This document shows, one piece after another, positions 45,956 through 56,901 of a stretch of 64,000 nucleotides of DNA. A model generated the notes under the pieces. It saw only the letters and a list, made by a program, of their open reading frames with translations, ran no database searches and was not told the DNA's origin. The DNA lies in contig NZ_CP038026.1 of NCBI RefSeq assembly GCF_004421005.1, positions 806,001-870,000 of the forward strand, written 5' to 3'. Origin of the DNA: Pseudoduganella plicata. GTDB taxonomy: Bacteria > Pseudomonadota > Gammaproteobacteria > Burkholderiales > Burkholderiaceae_D. Numbering within the stretch: the stretch's first letter is position 1; the number at the start of each line of letters is the position of its first letter. A program made the position numbers and the translations under genes.

Positions 45956-47951
45956 GGCTTCCCAGCAAAGCGGTGTGGCGTTCTTCGGTACGGGTGACTT
46001 CTTCCGCCGAGATATAGAAATCGCGCTTGTAGTTGAACGTGTGGACGATGATCGCGACCATCATGGCGATGAACGCCAGGCCGGCCAGTGCCCACATGTG
46101 CCAGATCGTTGCGAAGCCCACCACCATCGACAGTGCCGCGATGATGAAGCCCGCACCGGTGTTGGCCGGCATGTGGATCGCCACGAAGTCCTTCAGTGGA
46201 CGCGCATAGCCGTTCTTCTTCATGTCGGCCCAGCTGTCGTTGTCGTGCACGACCGGGGTAAACGCGAAGTTGTAGTCCGGCGGTGGCGACGACGTCGACC
46301 ATTCCAGCGTACGGCCGCCCCATGGGTCGCCCGTCACGTCGCGCAGCTGCTTGCGGCGCATGAACGACACGGCGAACTGGATCAGCATCGCGCCAATACC
46401 GATGGCGATCATCGCCACGCCGACGGCGGCGATCTGGAAGTACGGCGCCAGCGAAGGATCTTCGATGTGGTTCAGACGACGGGTGACACCCATGAAGCCC
46501 AGTGCGTACACCGGCATCCAGGCGATATAGAAGCCAATGACCCAGAACCAGAACGAGACCTTGCCCCAGAATACGTCGAGCTTGAAGCCGAACGCTTTCG
46601 GGAACCAGTAGTTGATACCGGCGAACAGACCGAACAGCACGCCGCCAATGATGACGTTGTGGAAGTGCGCGATCAGGAACAGCGAATTGTGCAGCACGAA
46701 GTCGGCCGGCGGAATCGCCAGCATGACACCCGTCATGCCGCCGATCGTGAACGTGACCATGAAGGCGACGGTCCACATCATCGGCAGTTCGAAGCGGATG
46801 CGGCCGCGGTACATCGTGAACAGCCAGTTGAACAGCTTGGCGCCCGTCGGGATCGAGATGATCATTGTCGTGATGCCGAAGAACGAGTTCACCGAGGCGC
46901 CGGAGCCCATCGTGAAGAAGTGGTGCAGCCAGACCAGGTACGACAGGATCATGATGACGCAGGTTGCGTACACCATCGACGTGTAGCCGAACAGGCGCTT
47001 GGAGCAGTACGTCGACACGACTTCCGAGAAGATGCCGAAGCACGGCAGGATCAGGATGTACACCTCCGGGTGGCCCCAGATCCAGATCAGGTTCACGTAC
47101 ATCATGGCGTTGCCGCCCAGCTCGTTCGTGAAGAAGTGCGTACCCAGCAGGCGGTCCATCGACAGCATGCCCAGCACGGCCGTCAGCACGGGGAACGCGG
47201 CGACGATCAGGATGTTGGTGCACAGTGCGGTCCACGTGAACACCGGCATCTTCATCATGTCCATGCCGGGGGCACGCATCTTGACGATCGTGACGAGCAG
47301 GTTCACGCCGGACAACAGTGTCCCTACCCCGGCAATCTGCAATGACCAGATGTAGTAGTCCACCCCCACGTCGGGCGACGCCAGGATGCCGGACAGCGGC
47401 GGGAAGGCCAGCCAGCCGGTACGGGCGAATTCGCCGACGAACAGCGAGGCCATGACCAGCACGGCGCCCATCGTCGTCATCCAGAACGAGAAGTTGTTCA
47501 GGAACGGGAACGCCACGTCGCGCGCGCCGATCTGCAGCGGCACGACGTAGTTCATCAGGCCGGTAATGAGCGGCATCGCCACGAAGAAGATCATGATCAC
47601 GCCGTGGGCGGTGAAGACCTGGTCGTAGTGGTGCGGCGGCAGGAAGCCGGCATTGTCGCCAAAGGCGATGGCTTGCTGGGCACGCATCATCATCGCGTCG
47701 GCAAAGCCGCGCAGCAGCATGATCAGGCCCAGGATCATGTACATGATGCCGATTTTCTTGTGGTCGATACTGGTGATCCAGTTCTTCCACAGATGACCCC
47801 AGACGCGGAAGTACGTCAGGGCGGCAACCAGGGCGATACCGCCCAGGGCAACTCCGGCGAAGGTGGCGAGCAGGATCGGTTCATGGAACGGAATCGCTTC
47901 CCAGCTCAGCCTGCCGAAGATCGGATCGGTTTCAGTTGGATACGCTTGCAT
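45948..47951 (-). CDS. cyoB: Cytochrome o ubiquinol oxidase subunit I
   Basis: This 667-residue subunit carries low-spin haem b, high-spin haem o and CuB. The haem-copper signature [16 protein letters not shown] with the CuB His and cross-linked Tyr, the double His of LHHFFTMG, and the paired haem ligands of [12 protein letters not shown] are present, as are proton-channel residues near the N-terminus. It couples ubiquinol oxidation to O2 reduction and proton pumping. Overlaps with both neighbours indicate coupled translation. Confidence 0.96.
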   Translation of the reverse strand: MQAYPTETDPIFGRLSWEAIPFHEPILLATFAGVALGGIALVAALTYFRVWGHLWKNWITSIDHKKIGIMYMILGLIMLLRGFADAMMMRAQQAIAFGDNAGFLPPHHYDQVFTAHGVIMIFFVAMPLITGLMNYVVPLQIGARDVAFPFLNNFSFWMTTMGAVLVMASLFVGEFARTGWLAFPPLSGILASPDVGVDYYIWSLQIAGVGTLLSGVNLLVTIVKMRAPGMDMMKMPVFTWTALCTNILIVAAFPVLTAVLGMLSMDRLLGTHFFTNELGGNAMMYVNLIWIWGHPEVYILILPCFGIFSEVVSTYCSKRLFGYTSMVYATCVIMILSYLVWLHHFFTMGSGASVNSFFGITTMIISIPTGAKLFNWLFTMYRGRIRFELPMMWTVAFMVTFTIGGMTGVMLAIPPADFVLHNSLFLIAHFHNVIIGGVLFGLFAGINYWFPKAFGFKLDVFWGKVSFWFWVIGFYIAWMPVYALGFMGVTRRLNHIEDPSLAPYFQIAAVGVAMIAIGIGAMLIQFAVSFMRRKQLRDVTGDPWGGRTLEWSTSSPPPDYNFAFTPVVHDNDSWADMKKNGYARPLKDFVAIHMPANTGAGFIIAALSMVVGFATIWHMWALAGLAFIAMMVAIIVHTFNYKRDFYISAEEVTRTEERHTALLGSHV

Positions 47952-49002
47952 TGTCGGTCTTCATGGAAATGGTGGGCTTGTCGGCAGGCGTCGTGCATAC
48001 CTCGGCACCCAGTTGTGCCACCCGTGCGACTTCGCCCGGATTGGCTTTCTTGCCTGCTTCGTGTTGCGCTTTTTTCAGCGCCGCGGCGGCGGCGTTGCGG
48101 CGCTGGTCTTCATGCATCGTCTCGGCCATGCACTTCGTGCCTGGCTCGACGCAAAGGTTGACGATTGCGCTGTACAGCGTCGGGTCCACGGCGCCGTAGC
48201 GGCGCACGGGGTCCTTCTCGCTCGGCTTGGCCAGCTGGACGTAGTCCGTGCGGGTCAGTTCGCCGCCGCCGGCCTTGGTCTTTGCCACCCACGCGTCGAA
48301 GTCGCCCTGCGGCATCGCATGGTACTTGAAGCGCATGTGCGAGAAGCCGGCACCGCTGTAGTTCGACGAGAAGCCGTCGTACGTGCCCGATTTGTTCATG
48401 ACGGCGTTCAGCTGCGTTTCCATCGCCGGCATTGCATAGATCATGCCTGCCATTGCGGGAATATAGAACGCGTTCATGACCGACGATGCGGTGATCTTGA
48501 ACTTGATGGGACGGTCCACCGGCGTGACCAGTTCATTGACCGTCGCGACACCCTGCTCCGGATAGATGAACAGCCATTTCCAGTCCAGCGCGACGACTTC
48601 CACCGTCATCGGCGTGACGCCGGCGGGGATCGGACGCTTCTCGTCCAGGCGCTGCAGCGGACGGTACGGATCGAGCAGGTGGGTGCTGATCCAGGTGATC
48701 AGGCCCAGCACGATGATCAGCAGCAGCGGCACACCCCAGATGACCAGTTCCAGTTTGGTGGAGTGGTCCCAGTCGGGCGCATAGGTAGCCTTGGTATTGC
48801 TTTGGCGATAACGCCAGGCAAAATACAGCGTGAGGAAAATAACGGGAACGACGATCAGCAGCATCAGGTAAACAGACACCATTACCAGATGAGCCTGCTG
48901 CGCCGCGATATCACCGGACGGATTCAACACCACCGTATTGCAGCCGGTGAGCCACAACAGGGGGAGAAGCATCAGTCCGCTGCGAACTTTTGATGTTTTC
49001 AT
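47932..49002 (-). CDS. cyoA: Cytochrome o ubiquinol oxidase subunit II
   Basis: ATG at 49000-49002 gives 356 residues with a lipoprotein signal (LPLLWLTGC). Two transmembrane helices are followed by a cupredoxin domain lacking the CuA ligands, and by [15 protein letters not shown], a mark of quinol rather than cytochrome c oxidases. The C-terminal 60 residues are longer than in E. coli and unmatched. It overlaps cyoB by 20 bases and begins the operon cyoABCD-SURF1-regB-regA. Confidence 0.95.
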   Translation of the reverse strand: MKTSKVRSGLMLLPLLWLTGCNTVVLNPSGDIAAQQAHLVMVSVYLMLLIVVPVIFLTLYFAWRYRQSNTKATYAPDWDHSTKLELVIWGVPLLLIIVLGLITWISTHLLDPYRPLQRLDEKRPIPAGVTPMTVEVVALDWKWLFIYPEQGVATVNELVTPVDRPIKFKITASSVMNAFYIPAMAGMIYAMPAMETQLNAVMNKSGTYDGFSSNYSGAGFSHMRFKYHAMPQGDFDAWVAKTKAGGGELTRTDYVQLAKPSEKDPVRRYGAVDPTLYSAIVNLCVEPGTKCMAETMHEDQRRNAAAAALKKAQHEAGKKANPGEVARVAQLGAEVCTTPADKPTISMKTDNASVSN

Positions 49003-49069
49003 TAAGTTATGTGCGCTACAGAGGATTGGGAACATGTTACTGTACCGTCACAGGCATGCGGAATGGAAT

Positions 49070-49098
49070 TGGACACTTTGTCCCACCCCCGGTGTCAA
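49070..49098 (-). promoter_or_regulatory. Possible cyo operon promoter with dyad symmetry
   Basis: On the minus strand TTGACA (49093-49098) is 17 bases upstream of a poor -10 (TGTCCA). The inverted repeat GGACA-CTT-TGTCC (49071-49083) overlaps that -10, which would suit a repressor or redox regulator. It is about 70 bases before the cyoA ATG. Confidence 0.35.
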
Positions 49099-49203
49099 AT
49101 CCGGCGATGTCGACCTGGTGTCCGGCTGTTGTAGTCCGTAGTGGCGGCGCATTTTGCTAAGCTCATCTGCAAAGACTGTGAACACATGACATGAAAGACA
49201 AAT

Positions 49204-50567
49204 ATGGCAACGACAACTTTTGACGGCAACATCCCAGGCCAACCATCGGTCCCCCGGATTATCAGCCAAGTCCCACGAGTGACGGCGCACGCAACATTAA
49301 TGCAAGGGACGGCGAAATCCACCCCGGCGAAATCGCCGTCGGCGTGGTCATCGGCCGCGCCTCCGAATATTTCGACTTCTTTGTCTACGCCATCGCTTCG
49401 GTGCTGGTCTTCCCGTCGCTGTTCTTCCCGTTCGACGACCGGCTCGACGCCGTCCTGTACTCCTTTGTCATCTTCTCCTTTGCCTTTATCGCCCGCCCGT
49501 TCGGCACCGTGCTGTTCATGTGGCTGCAGCGGCGCTACTCGCGCGAAGGCAAGCTGACGGCCGCCCTGTTCCTGCTGGGGATTTCCACGGTCGGTATCGC
49601 CTTCCTGCCGTCGTACGCCGATGCCGGCAACACGGGCATCGTCCTGCTGGCCCTGTTCCGTATCGGCCAGGGCGTGGCACAGGGCGGTTCATGGGATGGC
49701 CTGCCGTCGCTGCTGGCACTGAATGCGCCGCACAACAAGCGCGGCTGGTACGCCATGCTGGGCCAGCTGGGCGCGCCGGTCGGCTTCATCATCGCCGCAG
49801 GCATCTTCGCCTACATGATCGCCAACTTGTCCGGCCTGGACTTCCTGGCGTGGGGCTGGCGTTTCCCGTTCTTCGTGGCGTTCGCCATTAACGTTGTCGC
49901 GTTGTTCGCCCGCCTGCGCCTGGTCTCGACGCCGGAATATGCGCGCCTGCTGGACGAACGCGAACTGGAGCCTGTCGGCCTGTCCGAGCTGTCCCACACG
50001 CAGGGCCGCAATATCATCATCGGCGCGTTGGCCGCGCTGGCCAGCTACGCCCTGTTCCACCTGGTGACCGTGTTCCCGCTGTCGTGGGTGCAGCTGTACT
50101 CGAACCGCGCGCTGGACGACTTCCTCGTGCTGCAAATGTGGGGCGCGGCGCTGGCGATCGTCGGCACCGTCGCTTCCGGCCTGATCGCGGACCGCTTCGG
50201 CCGCCGCACCACGCTCGGCACGCTGGCGGCGCTGATCGCCGTATTCTCGGGCTTCGTGCCGACACTGATGCAGGGCGGCGAGACGGGCCAGAACATCTTC
50301 ATCCTGGTCGGCTTCGCACTGCTGGGTCTGTCGTATGGCCAGGCTGCCGGCGCCGTGACGGCGAACTTCGCGCCCCGCCACCGCTACACTGGCGCTGCGC
50401 TCACGTCGGACCTGTCGTGGCTCGTCGGCGCCGCATTCGCTCCGCTGGTCGCGCTGGGGCTGTCGGCGAACTTCGGCCTGGGCTATGTCAGCCTGTACCT
50501 GCTGTCCGGCGCCGTGGGCTCGCTGGCGGCACTGTCGCTGAACCGGGCACTGGAAATCCGCGACTGA
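49204..50567 (+). CDS. MFS transporter, MHS-like, N-terminus frameshifted
   Basis: The main frame (GTG 49344) encodes 407 residues with 12 helices and MHS-type signatures (GRASEYFDFFVYA, GGSWDGLPSLLALN, RFGRRTTLG). Upstream sequence in that frame (NARDGEIHPGEIAVGVVIG) is clearly still part of the protein yet has no start codon. A second frame begins at ATG 49204 (MATTTFDGNIPGQPSV); one extra C in the five-C run at 49251-49255 joins them into a 454-residue protein, a normal length for the family. MHS proteins carry organic acids or osmolytes with protons. Translation from the GTG is an alternative. Confidence 0.8.
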
Positions 50568-50575
50568 TGTGCCAA

Positions 50576-50637
50576 AGCCAGGCCGCGCCGCGGCCTGGCT
50601 CCCGACTTTGACAGCCGGGCAGGAGCACTCCTGCCCG
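50576..50637 (+). terminator. Two tandem hairpins after the MFS transporter
   Basis: AGCCAGGCCGC/GCGGCCTGGCT (11-bp stem, GCC loop, 50576-50600) and CGGGCAGGAG/CTCCTGCCCG (10-bp stem, 50616-50637) follow the stop codon. Neither has a good T tract. They separate this gene from the dicarboxylate operon. Confidence 0.55.
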
Positions 50638-51069
50638 CTGCGCGCTCTACCGGCAGTCTCGGGAAGCTTTCACCGCTGGAACATCGAGATCGTTCCCGTG
50701 CCGTTGGCTTGCGTCTGCGCTCCCCCTCCCTGCAGGCCGCATGTCCGAACGCCTGGACTGCCACGGACCGCTTTGCCACCGCGTAAGGCAGAGCGCGCGG
50801 ATGACGTTGCCCCTGGTCCGCTCCGTTCAATGTTCCGGCCTGGCGCCTCCGCCCCGCGCCTCCATCGCCGTTGCACGCACCTGCCCCCAAGTGGGCAACG
50901 GCGCGTACGCGTCAGGGAGCGAAGGGGCCGATCCGACGTGCGAACCGATGTTCATTTGCCCGCGCCACCATTTACTGCGCGCAGGCGTTGCGCCGTAGCG
51001 ACAATTGCGCCGACCGTCCGAACCCTTGGACCCGCGTCGCGCCCGCCGTCCAACTTCTTGGACCAATCG
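50638..51069. other. Intergenic region without a supported gene
   Basis: About 430 bases between the hairpins and the dicarboxylate promoter. Open frames here do not show a credible protein start, ribosome site or domain. TTGCGCC occurs twice near 50987-51015, which may be part of a regulator site but is not distinctive. Confidence 0.5.
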
Positions 51070-51088
51070 TTTTGCGTGCGATGCAAAA
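51070..51088. promoter_or_regulatory. Possible DctD upstream activator site
   Basis: TTTTGC and GCAAAA flank seven bases, giving a dyad about 45 bases upstream of the sigma-54 promoter. Distance and symmetry are compatible with an enhancer-binding protein site, but the sequence does not match published DctD sites that I know. Confidence 0.3.
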
Positions 51089-51126
51089 ACCTCATCCAAA
51101 CAACCACTTAGCATCCTGACAAGCTC

Positions 51127-51143
51127 AGGCACGGCGCTTGCTA
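51127..51143 (+). promoter_or_regulatory. Sigma-54 promoter of the dicarboxylate operon
   Basis: AGGCACGGCGCTTGCTA matches the -24/-12 consensus (TGGCAC-N5-TTGCA/T): GG at 51128-51129 and GC at 51140-51141 are exactly ten bases apart. It is about 56 bases before the symporter ATG. The DctD-type activator encoded at the end of the operon would be needed to open it. Confidence 0.7.
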
Positions 51144-51198
51144 TATGGGATCCACCTCCGCGGTGGCTCACCGCGGTTTCGATAATACGGAGACTGCA

Positions 51199-52473
51199 AT
51201 GCAGAAGAAGCGCCCTCTTACCCTGTACATCCTGCTGGCGATGCTGCTCGGCATCGCGGTTGGCTATGCGTGCCATACCGCTTATCCGGACAAGGCCGCC
51301 AGCGCGACGATTTCCGGCCATATCTCGCTGGTGACGGACATCTTCCTGCGCCTGATCAAGATGATCATCGCGCTCCTGGTATTTTCGACGCTGACGACCG
51401 GCATCGCCAATCTGGCCGACGGCAAGGCCGCCGGGCGCATCGGCGCGAAGGCCTTTGCCTGGTTCGTGCTCGCTTCGCTTGTCTCGTTGGCCCTGGGCAT
51501 GGCGCTGTCGAACCTGTTGCAGCTGGGTGCCCGGCTGGACTTGCCGCTGCCGCCCGTGGATGCCAGCACGGGCCTGAAGACCGCCGCCTTCACGCTGAAG
51601 GACTTCATCACGCACGTGGTGCCGAAGTCGCCTATCGAGGCGATGGCCAATAACGAAATCCTGCAGGTGCTGGTGTTTTCCATTTTCTTCGGCTCCGCCC
51701 TTGGCGCATTGGGCGAGTCGGGCAAGCGCCTGGTCGCGGTGGTGGACGAGCTGGCCCAGGTGATGTTGCGCATGACCGGCAGCATCATGACCATGGCCCC
51801 GCTGGCCGTGTTTGCGGCCATGGCATCGGTCGTTACCACCAACGGTCTTGGCATCCTGCTGACCTTTGCCAAGTTCATGGGCGGCTTCTACCTGGGCCTT
51901 TTCTGCCTGTGGCTGCTGCTGATCGGCGCCGGCTTCCTCGTGCTGGGCTCGCGCGTGTTCCGCCTGGTCGGGCTGATCCGCGAGCCGTTCCTGCTGGCGT
52001 TCTCCACGGCCAGTTCCGAAGCGGCCTATCCCAAGCTGCTGGTGGCGCTCGACAAATTCGGCGTTCAGCGCCGCATCTCCAGCTTTGTGCTGCCGATGGG
52101 CTACTCGTTCAACCTGGACGGCTCGATGATGTACTGCACGTTCGCCGTGCTCTTTATCGCCCAGGCCTATGGCATCGACCTGTCGCTGGGCACGCAGATC
52201 AGCATGCTGCTGCTCCTGATGCTGACGTCGAAGGGGATGGCCGGCGTGCCGCGTGCCTCCCTGGTGGTGATCGCCGCCACCCTGACCCAATTTCATATCC
52301 CCGAGGCTGGCCTGTTGCTGCTGATGGGGGTCGACCAGTTCCTCGACATGGGCCGCTCGGCCACCAATGCCGTCGGCAATGCCGTGGCGACCGCCGTGGT
52401 CGCCAAGTGGGAAGGCGCGCTGGAGGATCCCGCCAGCGCCCAAACCAGGCAACACGACGCCCAAGCTGCGTAA
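51199..52473 (+). CDS. Dicarboxylate:cation symporter, DctA-like
   Basis: The ATG at 51199 has GGAGA upstream and gives 424 residues with eight helices and two re-entrant hairpins. The DAACS signatures are present: a Ser-rich loop with AFSTASSEAAYPKL, and GYSFNLDGSMMYC plus MGVDQFLDMGRSATNAVGN for substrate and Na+/H+ binding. By sequence it could carry C4-dicarboxylates or glutamate; linkage with DctB and DctD genes favours C4-dicarboxylates. Confidence 0.9.
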   Translation: MQKKRPLTLYILLAMLLGIAVGYACHTAYPDKAASATISGHISLVTDIFLRLIKMIIALLVFSTLTTGIANLADGKAAGRIGAKAFAWFVLASLVSLALGMALSNLLQLGARLDLPLPPVDASTGLKTAAFTLKDFITHVVPKSPIEAMANNEILQVLVFSIFFGSALGALGESGKRLVAVVDELAQVMLRMTGSIMTMAPLAVFAAMASVVTTNGLGILLTFAKFMGGFYLGLFCLWLLLIGAGFLVLGSRVFRLVGLIREPFLLAFSTASSEAAYPKLLVALDKFGVQRRISSFVLPMGYSFNLDGSMMYCTFAVLFIAQAYGIDLSLGTQISMLLLLMLTSKGMAGVPRASLVVIAATLTQFHIPEAGLLLLMGVDQFLDMGRSATNAVGNAVATAVVAKWEGALEDPASAQTRQHDAQAA

Positions 52474-52500
52474 GCAATAACGATACACCTAGGAGACCCG

Positions 52501-53496
52501 ATGAAATACGTAATCACCGCGGCACTGGCCATGACCGCCGCGGCCGCTCAAGCACAATCCCAAGTCCACATCTACGGCGTCGCGGATGCGGGCCTCGTGG
52601 CCGAATACGGCACCCCGGCGGGCAGCAGCCCCGCGATCGGCAGCGGCCTCGCTTCCGGCTCGCGGCTGGGCTTCAAGGGAACCGAAGACCTGGGCAATGG
52701 CTTGTCCGCCGTCTTTGTACTGGAAGGCGGCTACAACATCGATACCGGCGCGACCGGCCAGGGCGGCCTGCGCTTCGGCCGCCAGGCGTTCGTCGGCCTG
52801 CGCGGCGCGTTCGGCAGCATCACCGTCGGCCGCCAGTATTCGCCTTACTATCGCGCCATCCGCGACGTGGCCGATCCCTTCGAGGACGGCCTGGCGGGCC
52901 AGGCGACGAACGTCATGGCCGGCAATCACCGCATGGACAATGCCGTCCTCTACACCACCCCCGAACGCGCCGGCTGGTCGGCCGAGGTGGCCTACGGCGC
53001 GGGCGAGGTTCCCGAGCTGGACGTGGGCAAGCACCGCAAGCGTGTCTTCAGCGGCGTGTTGAGCTACGCGCCGGGACCGCTGGTCGTCATGCTGGGCCAT
53101 CACCGCCGCGAAGACGCGCTTGCGCCGGATCATGCCCGCAACACGATCCTGGCGGCCCGCTACACGCTGGGCGCCGTGAGCGCGCATGCCGCCTTCGTCC
53201 GCAGCCGTGACCTGGCCGGCGCGCGCAGCCGCGATGCGCTGCTCGGCCTGACGTGGAAGCATGGGCCGCACCGCGTGCTGCTGTCGGCGGTGCAGCGGGA
53301 CGACCGCTCGGCCGCCCGGCGCGACGCCCGCCAGTACGGCGCCGGCTACCTGTACGGCCTGGCGCCACGTACCGATCTGTATGCCGCTTACGGCCATATC
53401 GACAACGACAACGGCGCCGTGTTCACGGTCGGCAACGCCACCGACAGCGGCAGCGGCAACGCCGCCCTCAACCTCGGTATCCGGCACTGCTTCTGA
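52501..53496 (+). CDS. Gram-negative porin (betaproteobacterial trimeric type)
   Basis: A 331-residue outer-membrane protein with signal peptide (to AAAAQA), the start SQVHIYGVADAGL, loop/strand motif SRLGFKGTEDLGNGLSAVF and the terminal Phe of GIRHCF, all typical of Burkholderiales porins. It sits 27 bases after the symporter and 31 before dctB, so it is induced with them and probably lets dicarboxylates through the outer membrane. Confidence 0.92.
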   Translation: MKYVITAALAMTAAAAQAQSQVHIYGVADAGLVAEYGTPAGSSPAIGSGLASGSRLGFKGTEDLGNGLSAVFVLEGGYNIDTGATGQGGLRFGRQAFVGLRGAFGSITVGRQYSPYYRAIRDVADPFEDGLAGQATNVMAGNHRMDNAVLYTTPERAGWSAEVAYGAGEVPELDVGKHRKRVFSGVLSYAPGPLVVMLGHHRREDALAPDHARNTILAARYTLGAVSAHAAFVRSRDLAGARSRDALLGLTWKHGPHRVLLSAVQRDDRSAARRDARQYGAGYLYGLAPRTDLYAAYGHIDNDNGAVFTVGNATDSGSGNAALNLGIRHCF

Positions 53497-53527
53497 GGCG
53501 AACGCGCGATTTGTTATAGTGGCGCCG

Positions 53528-55447
53528 ATGTCGATCCCGCCTGAACCCCCCATCGGCCAGCCCAACGAGGCGCCGGCCGCCCTGCCGCATGCGCGGGCCC
53601 GCCGCCTCGCCCATCTGGCCTGGATTGCCGTCCTGGCCGGGGCGATCGCGCTGGGGTGGACCGCTTACTGGTGGACCGAGCGGATCAGCATCGACCGGCT
53701 TCGCGCGGCCGGTGCCCAGCGGCTGGAACTGTATGCGGCCAGCCTGCAGAACCTGCTGGACAAGTACGATTTCCTTCCTCACATGCTGGAGCTGGACAAG
53801 AACGTGCTGGCCCTGCTCGAACACCCCGGCGACATGGCGCGGCGCCTCGACGTCAACACCTACCTCGAGCGTCTGTCGGGCCAGGCCGGCTCCCGCATCA
53901 TCTACATCGTCGACCTGCAAGGCCGCACCCTGGCAGCAAGCAACTGGCGCCAGAAGGACAGCTTCGTGGGCGACGACATCCGCTTCCGGCCCTACCTGCA
54001 GAATGCGCTGAGCGGGCACCCGAGCGGCTTCTACGGCGTCGGCACGACCAGCGGCGAGCCCGGCTACTTCTACGCGCGCGGCGTCTACCGCGACGGGCGC
54101 ATGCTCGGTGTCGCGGTCGTCAAGGTCAACATCGAGGAGCAGGAGCGCGGCTGGGTGCAGGGCGCGGACAAGGTCATGCTGGCCGACGCCAACGGCGTGC
54201 TGTTCCTGTCCTCCGCGCCCGCCTGGAAGTATCATACGCTGCGCCCGCTCTCCGACAGCGTGCGCGCCGGCCTGGCGCAAACCCGCCAGTACCACGGCCT
54301 GGCGCTACCCCCGCTGCCGATCCGCGACGAACGGGCATACGTCGACGGCACGCGCGTGATCACGATCGGCGCCGCCAACGGCAGCGAGGCCAGGGGCACG
54401 ATCACGCCGCCTCTGCTGGTGCAGGCGCGGTCTCTGGCGCCGCGGCAGTGGACGTTCCTGTACGTGTCCGATCTGAGCCAGGCGCGCGCCAACGCCCGCG
54501 CGGCCGTGCTGTTTGCCTGGGTGGCGTATGGCTTCCTGACGCTGCTGTTCCTGTATCTGCGCCAGCGCCTGCAGGCCAAGGAGCAGCTGCAGGCGGCTTA
54601 CAACCAGCTGGAGCTGAAGGTGGCCGAGCGTACCGCGCGGCTGGCGCGGACCACGCAGTGGCTGACCGACGAGGCGGAGGTACGGCGCCGGGCCGAACAG
54701 CAGCTGCACCGCACGCAGAACGAGCTGTACCAGGCGGGCAAGATGGCGGCGCTGGGCCAGATGTCGGCCAGCATTACCCATGAGCTGAACCAGCCGCTGA
54801 CGGCGCTGCGCACGATGTCCGACAATGCCATGCTGCTGTTCGAGCGGGGCCGCGTCGACGAAGCCCGGCAAAACCTGGCAAGGATCTCGCAGGTGGTGGC
54901 GCGCATGGGCACCATCACCGGCAAGCTGAAAAGTTTCGCGCGCAAGTCCAATGCAGAGCTCGGGCCCGTCTCCGTCCACACGGCGATCGCCAACACGCTG
55001 GTGCTGGTGGAACGGCGCCTGCAACTGGACAAGGTAGCGTTCACGCTGGACATCAGCCAGGGCGACGTCTATGCGCTGTGCGACAGCAACCGGCTGGAAC
55101 AGGTGCTGCTCAACCTGATGAGCAATGCGCTGGATGCCCTGGGCACACTGGCGCGCGACGTGCCGCGCGAGCTGACGGTCCGCGTGACCGATGCGGGAGA
55201 GGTCGTCTCGATCCGCGTCGCCGACAACGGGCCCGGCCTCACGGACGAGGCGCGCGAACGGCTGTTCCAGCCCTTCTTCACGACCAAGCCGCAGGGCGAA
55301 GGCCTGGGCCTTGGCCTGGCCATCTCCGAACAGATCGTGCGCGACTTCGGGGGCAGCCTGCGCAGCGAGGATACCGATACCGGCGCCTGCTTCGTCATCG
55401 CGCTGCAGGCTGCGGCGGTCGACAAACCGGATGGATCAAACGGATGA
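53528..55447 (+). CDS. dctB: C4-dicarboxylate sensor histidine kinase DctB
   Basis: From ATG 53528 the protein has 639 residues: a transmembrane helix at about 26-45, a periplasmic double-PAS sensor (about 50-320; RRLDVNTYLERL and GVGTTSGEPGYFYARG are DctB-like), a second helix (about 325-345), a coiled coil, the H-box SASITHELNQPLTALR and ATPase motifs NLMSNALDAL and GEGLGLGLAI. DctB senses succinate, malate or fumarate and phosphorylates DctD. The frame extends upstream, but only this ATG fits the family. Confidence 0.93.
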   Translation: MSIPPEPPIGQPNEAPAALPHARARRLAHLAWIAVLAGAIALGWTAYWWTERISIDRLRAAGAQRLELYAASLQNLLDKYDFLPHMLELDKNVLALLEHPGDMARRLDVNTYLERLSGQAGSRIIYIVDLQGRTLAASNWRQKDSFVGDDIRFRPYLQNALSGHPSGFYGVGTTSGEPGYFYARGVYRDGRMLGVAVVKVNIEEQERGWVQGADKVMLADANGVLFLSSAPAWKYHTLRPLSDSVRAGLAQTRQYHGLALPPLPIRDERAYVDGTRVITIGAANGSEARGTITPPLLVQARSLAPRQWTFLYVSDLSQARANARAAVLFAWVAYGFLTLLFLYLRQRLQAKEQLQAAYNQLELKVAERTARLARTTQWLTDEAEVRRRAEQQLHRTQNELYQAGKMAALGQMSASITHELNQPLTALRTMSDNAMLLFERGRVDEARQNLARISQVVARMGTITGKLKSFARKSNAELGPVSVHTAIANTLVLVERRLQLDKVAFTLDISQGDVYALCDSNRLEQVLLNLMSNALDALGTLARDVPRELTVRVTDAGEVVSIRVADNGPGLTDEARERLFQPFFTTKPQGEGLGLGLAISEQIVRDFGGSLRSEDTDTGACFVIALQAAAVDKPDGSNG

Positions 55448-55456
55448 ATAAAGCGG

Positions 55457-56803
<1,347 letters not shown>

Positions 56804-56832
56804 TTCGGCTACCCGCGACGCGCCGGCCTGGT

Positions 56833-56873
56833 GTCCCGGCCGGGACCGCGCCAGGTGCCCCCCCGTGGGGCAC
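56833..56873. terminator. Paired hairpins between convergent dctD and GGDEF-EAL genes
   Basis: A 14-bp palindrome GTCCCGGCCGGGAC (56833-56846) and a stem GTGCCCC/GGGGCAC around CCCGT (56855-56873) lie in the 98-base gap. Neither has a T tract, so termination may depend on Rho. Confidence 0.5.
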
Positions 56874-56901
56874 TCCGCGCCAGTACGGTCGGGTGAGCAT
56901 T

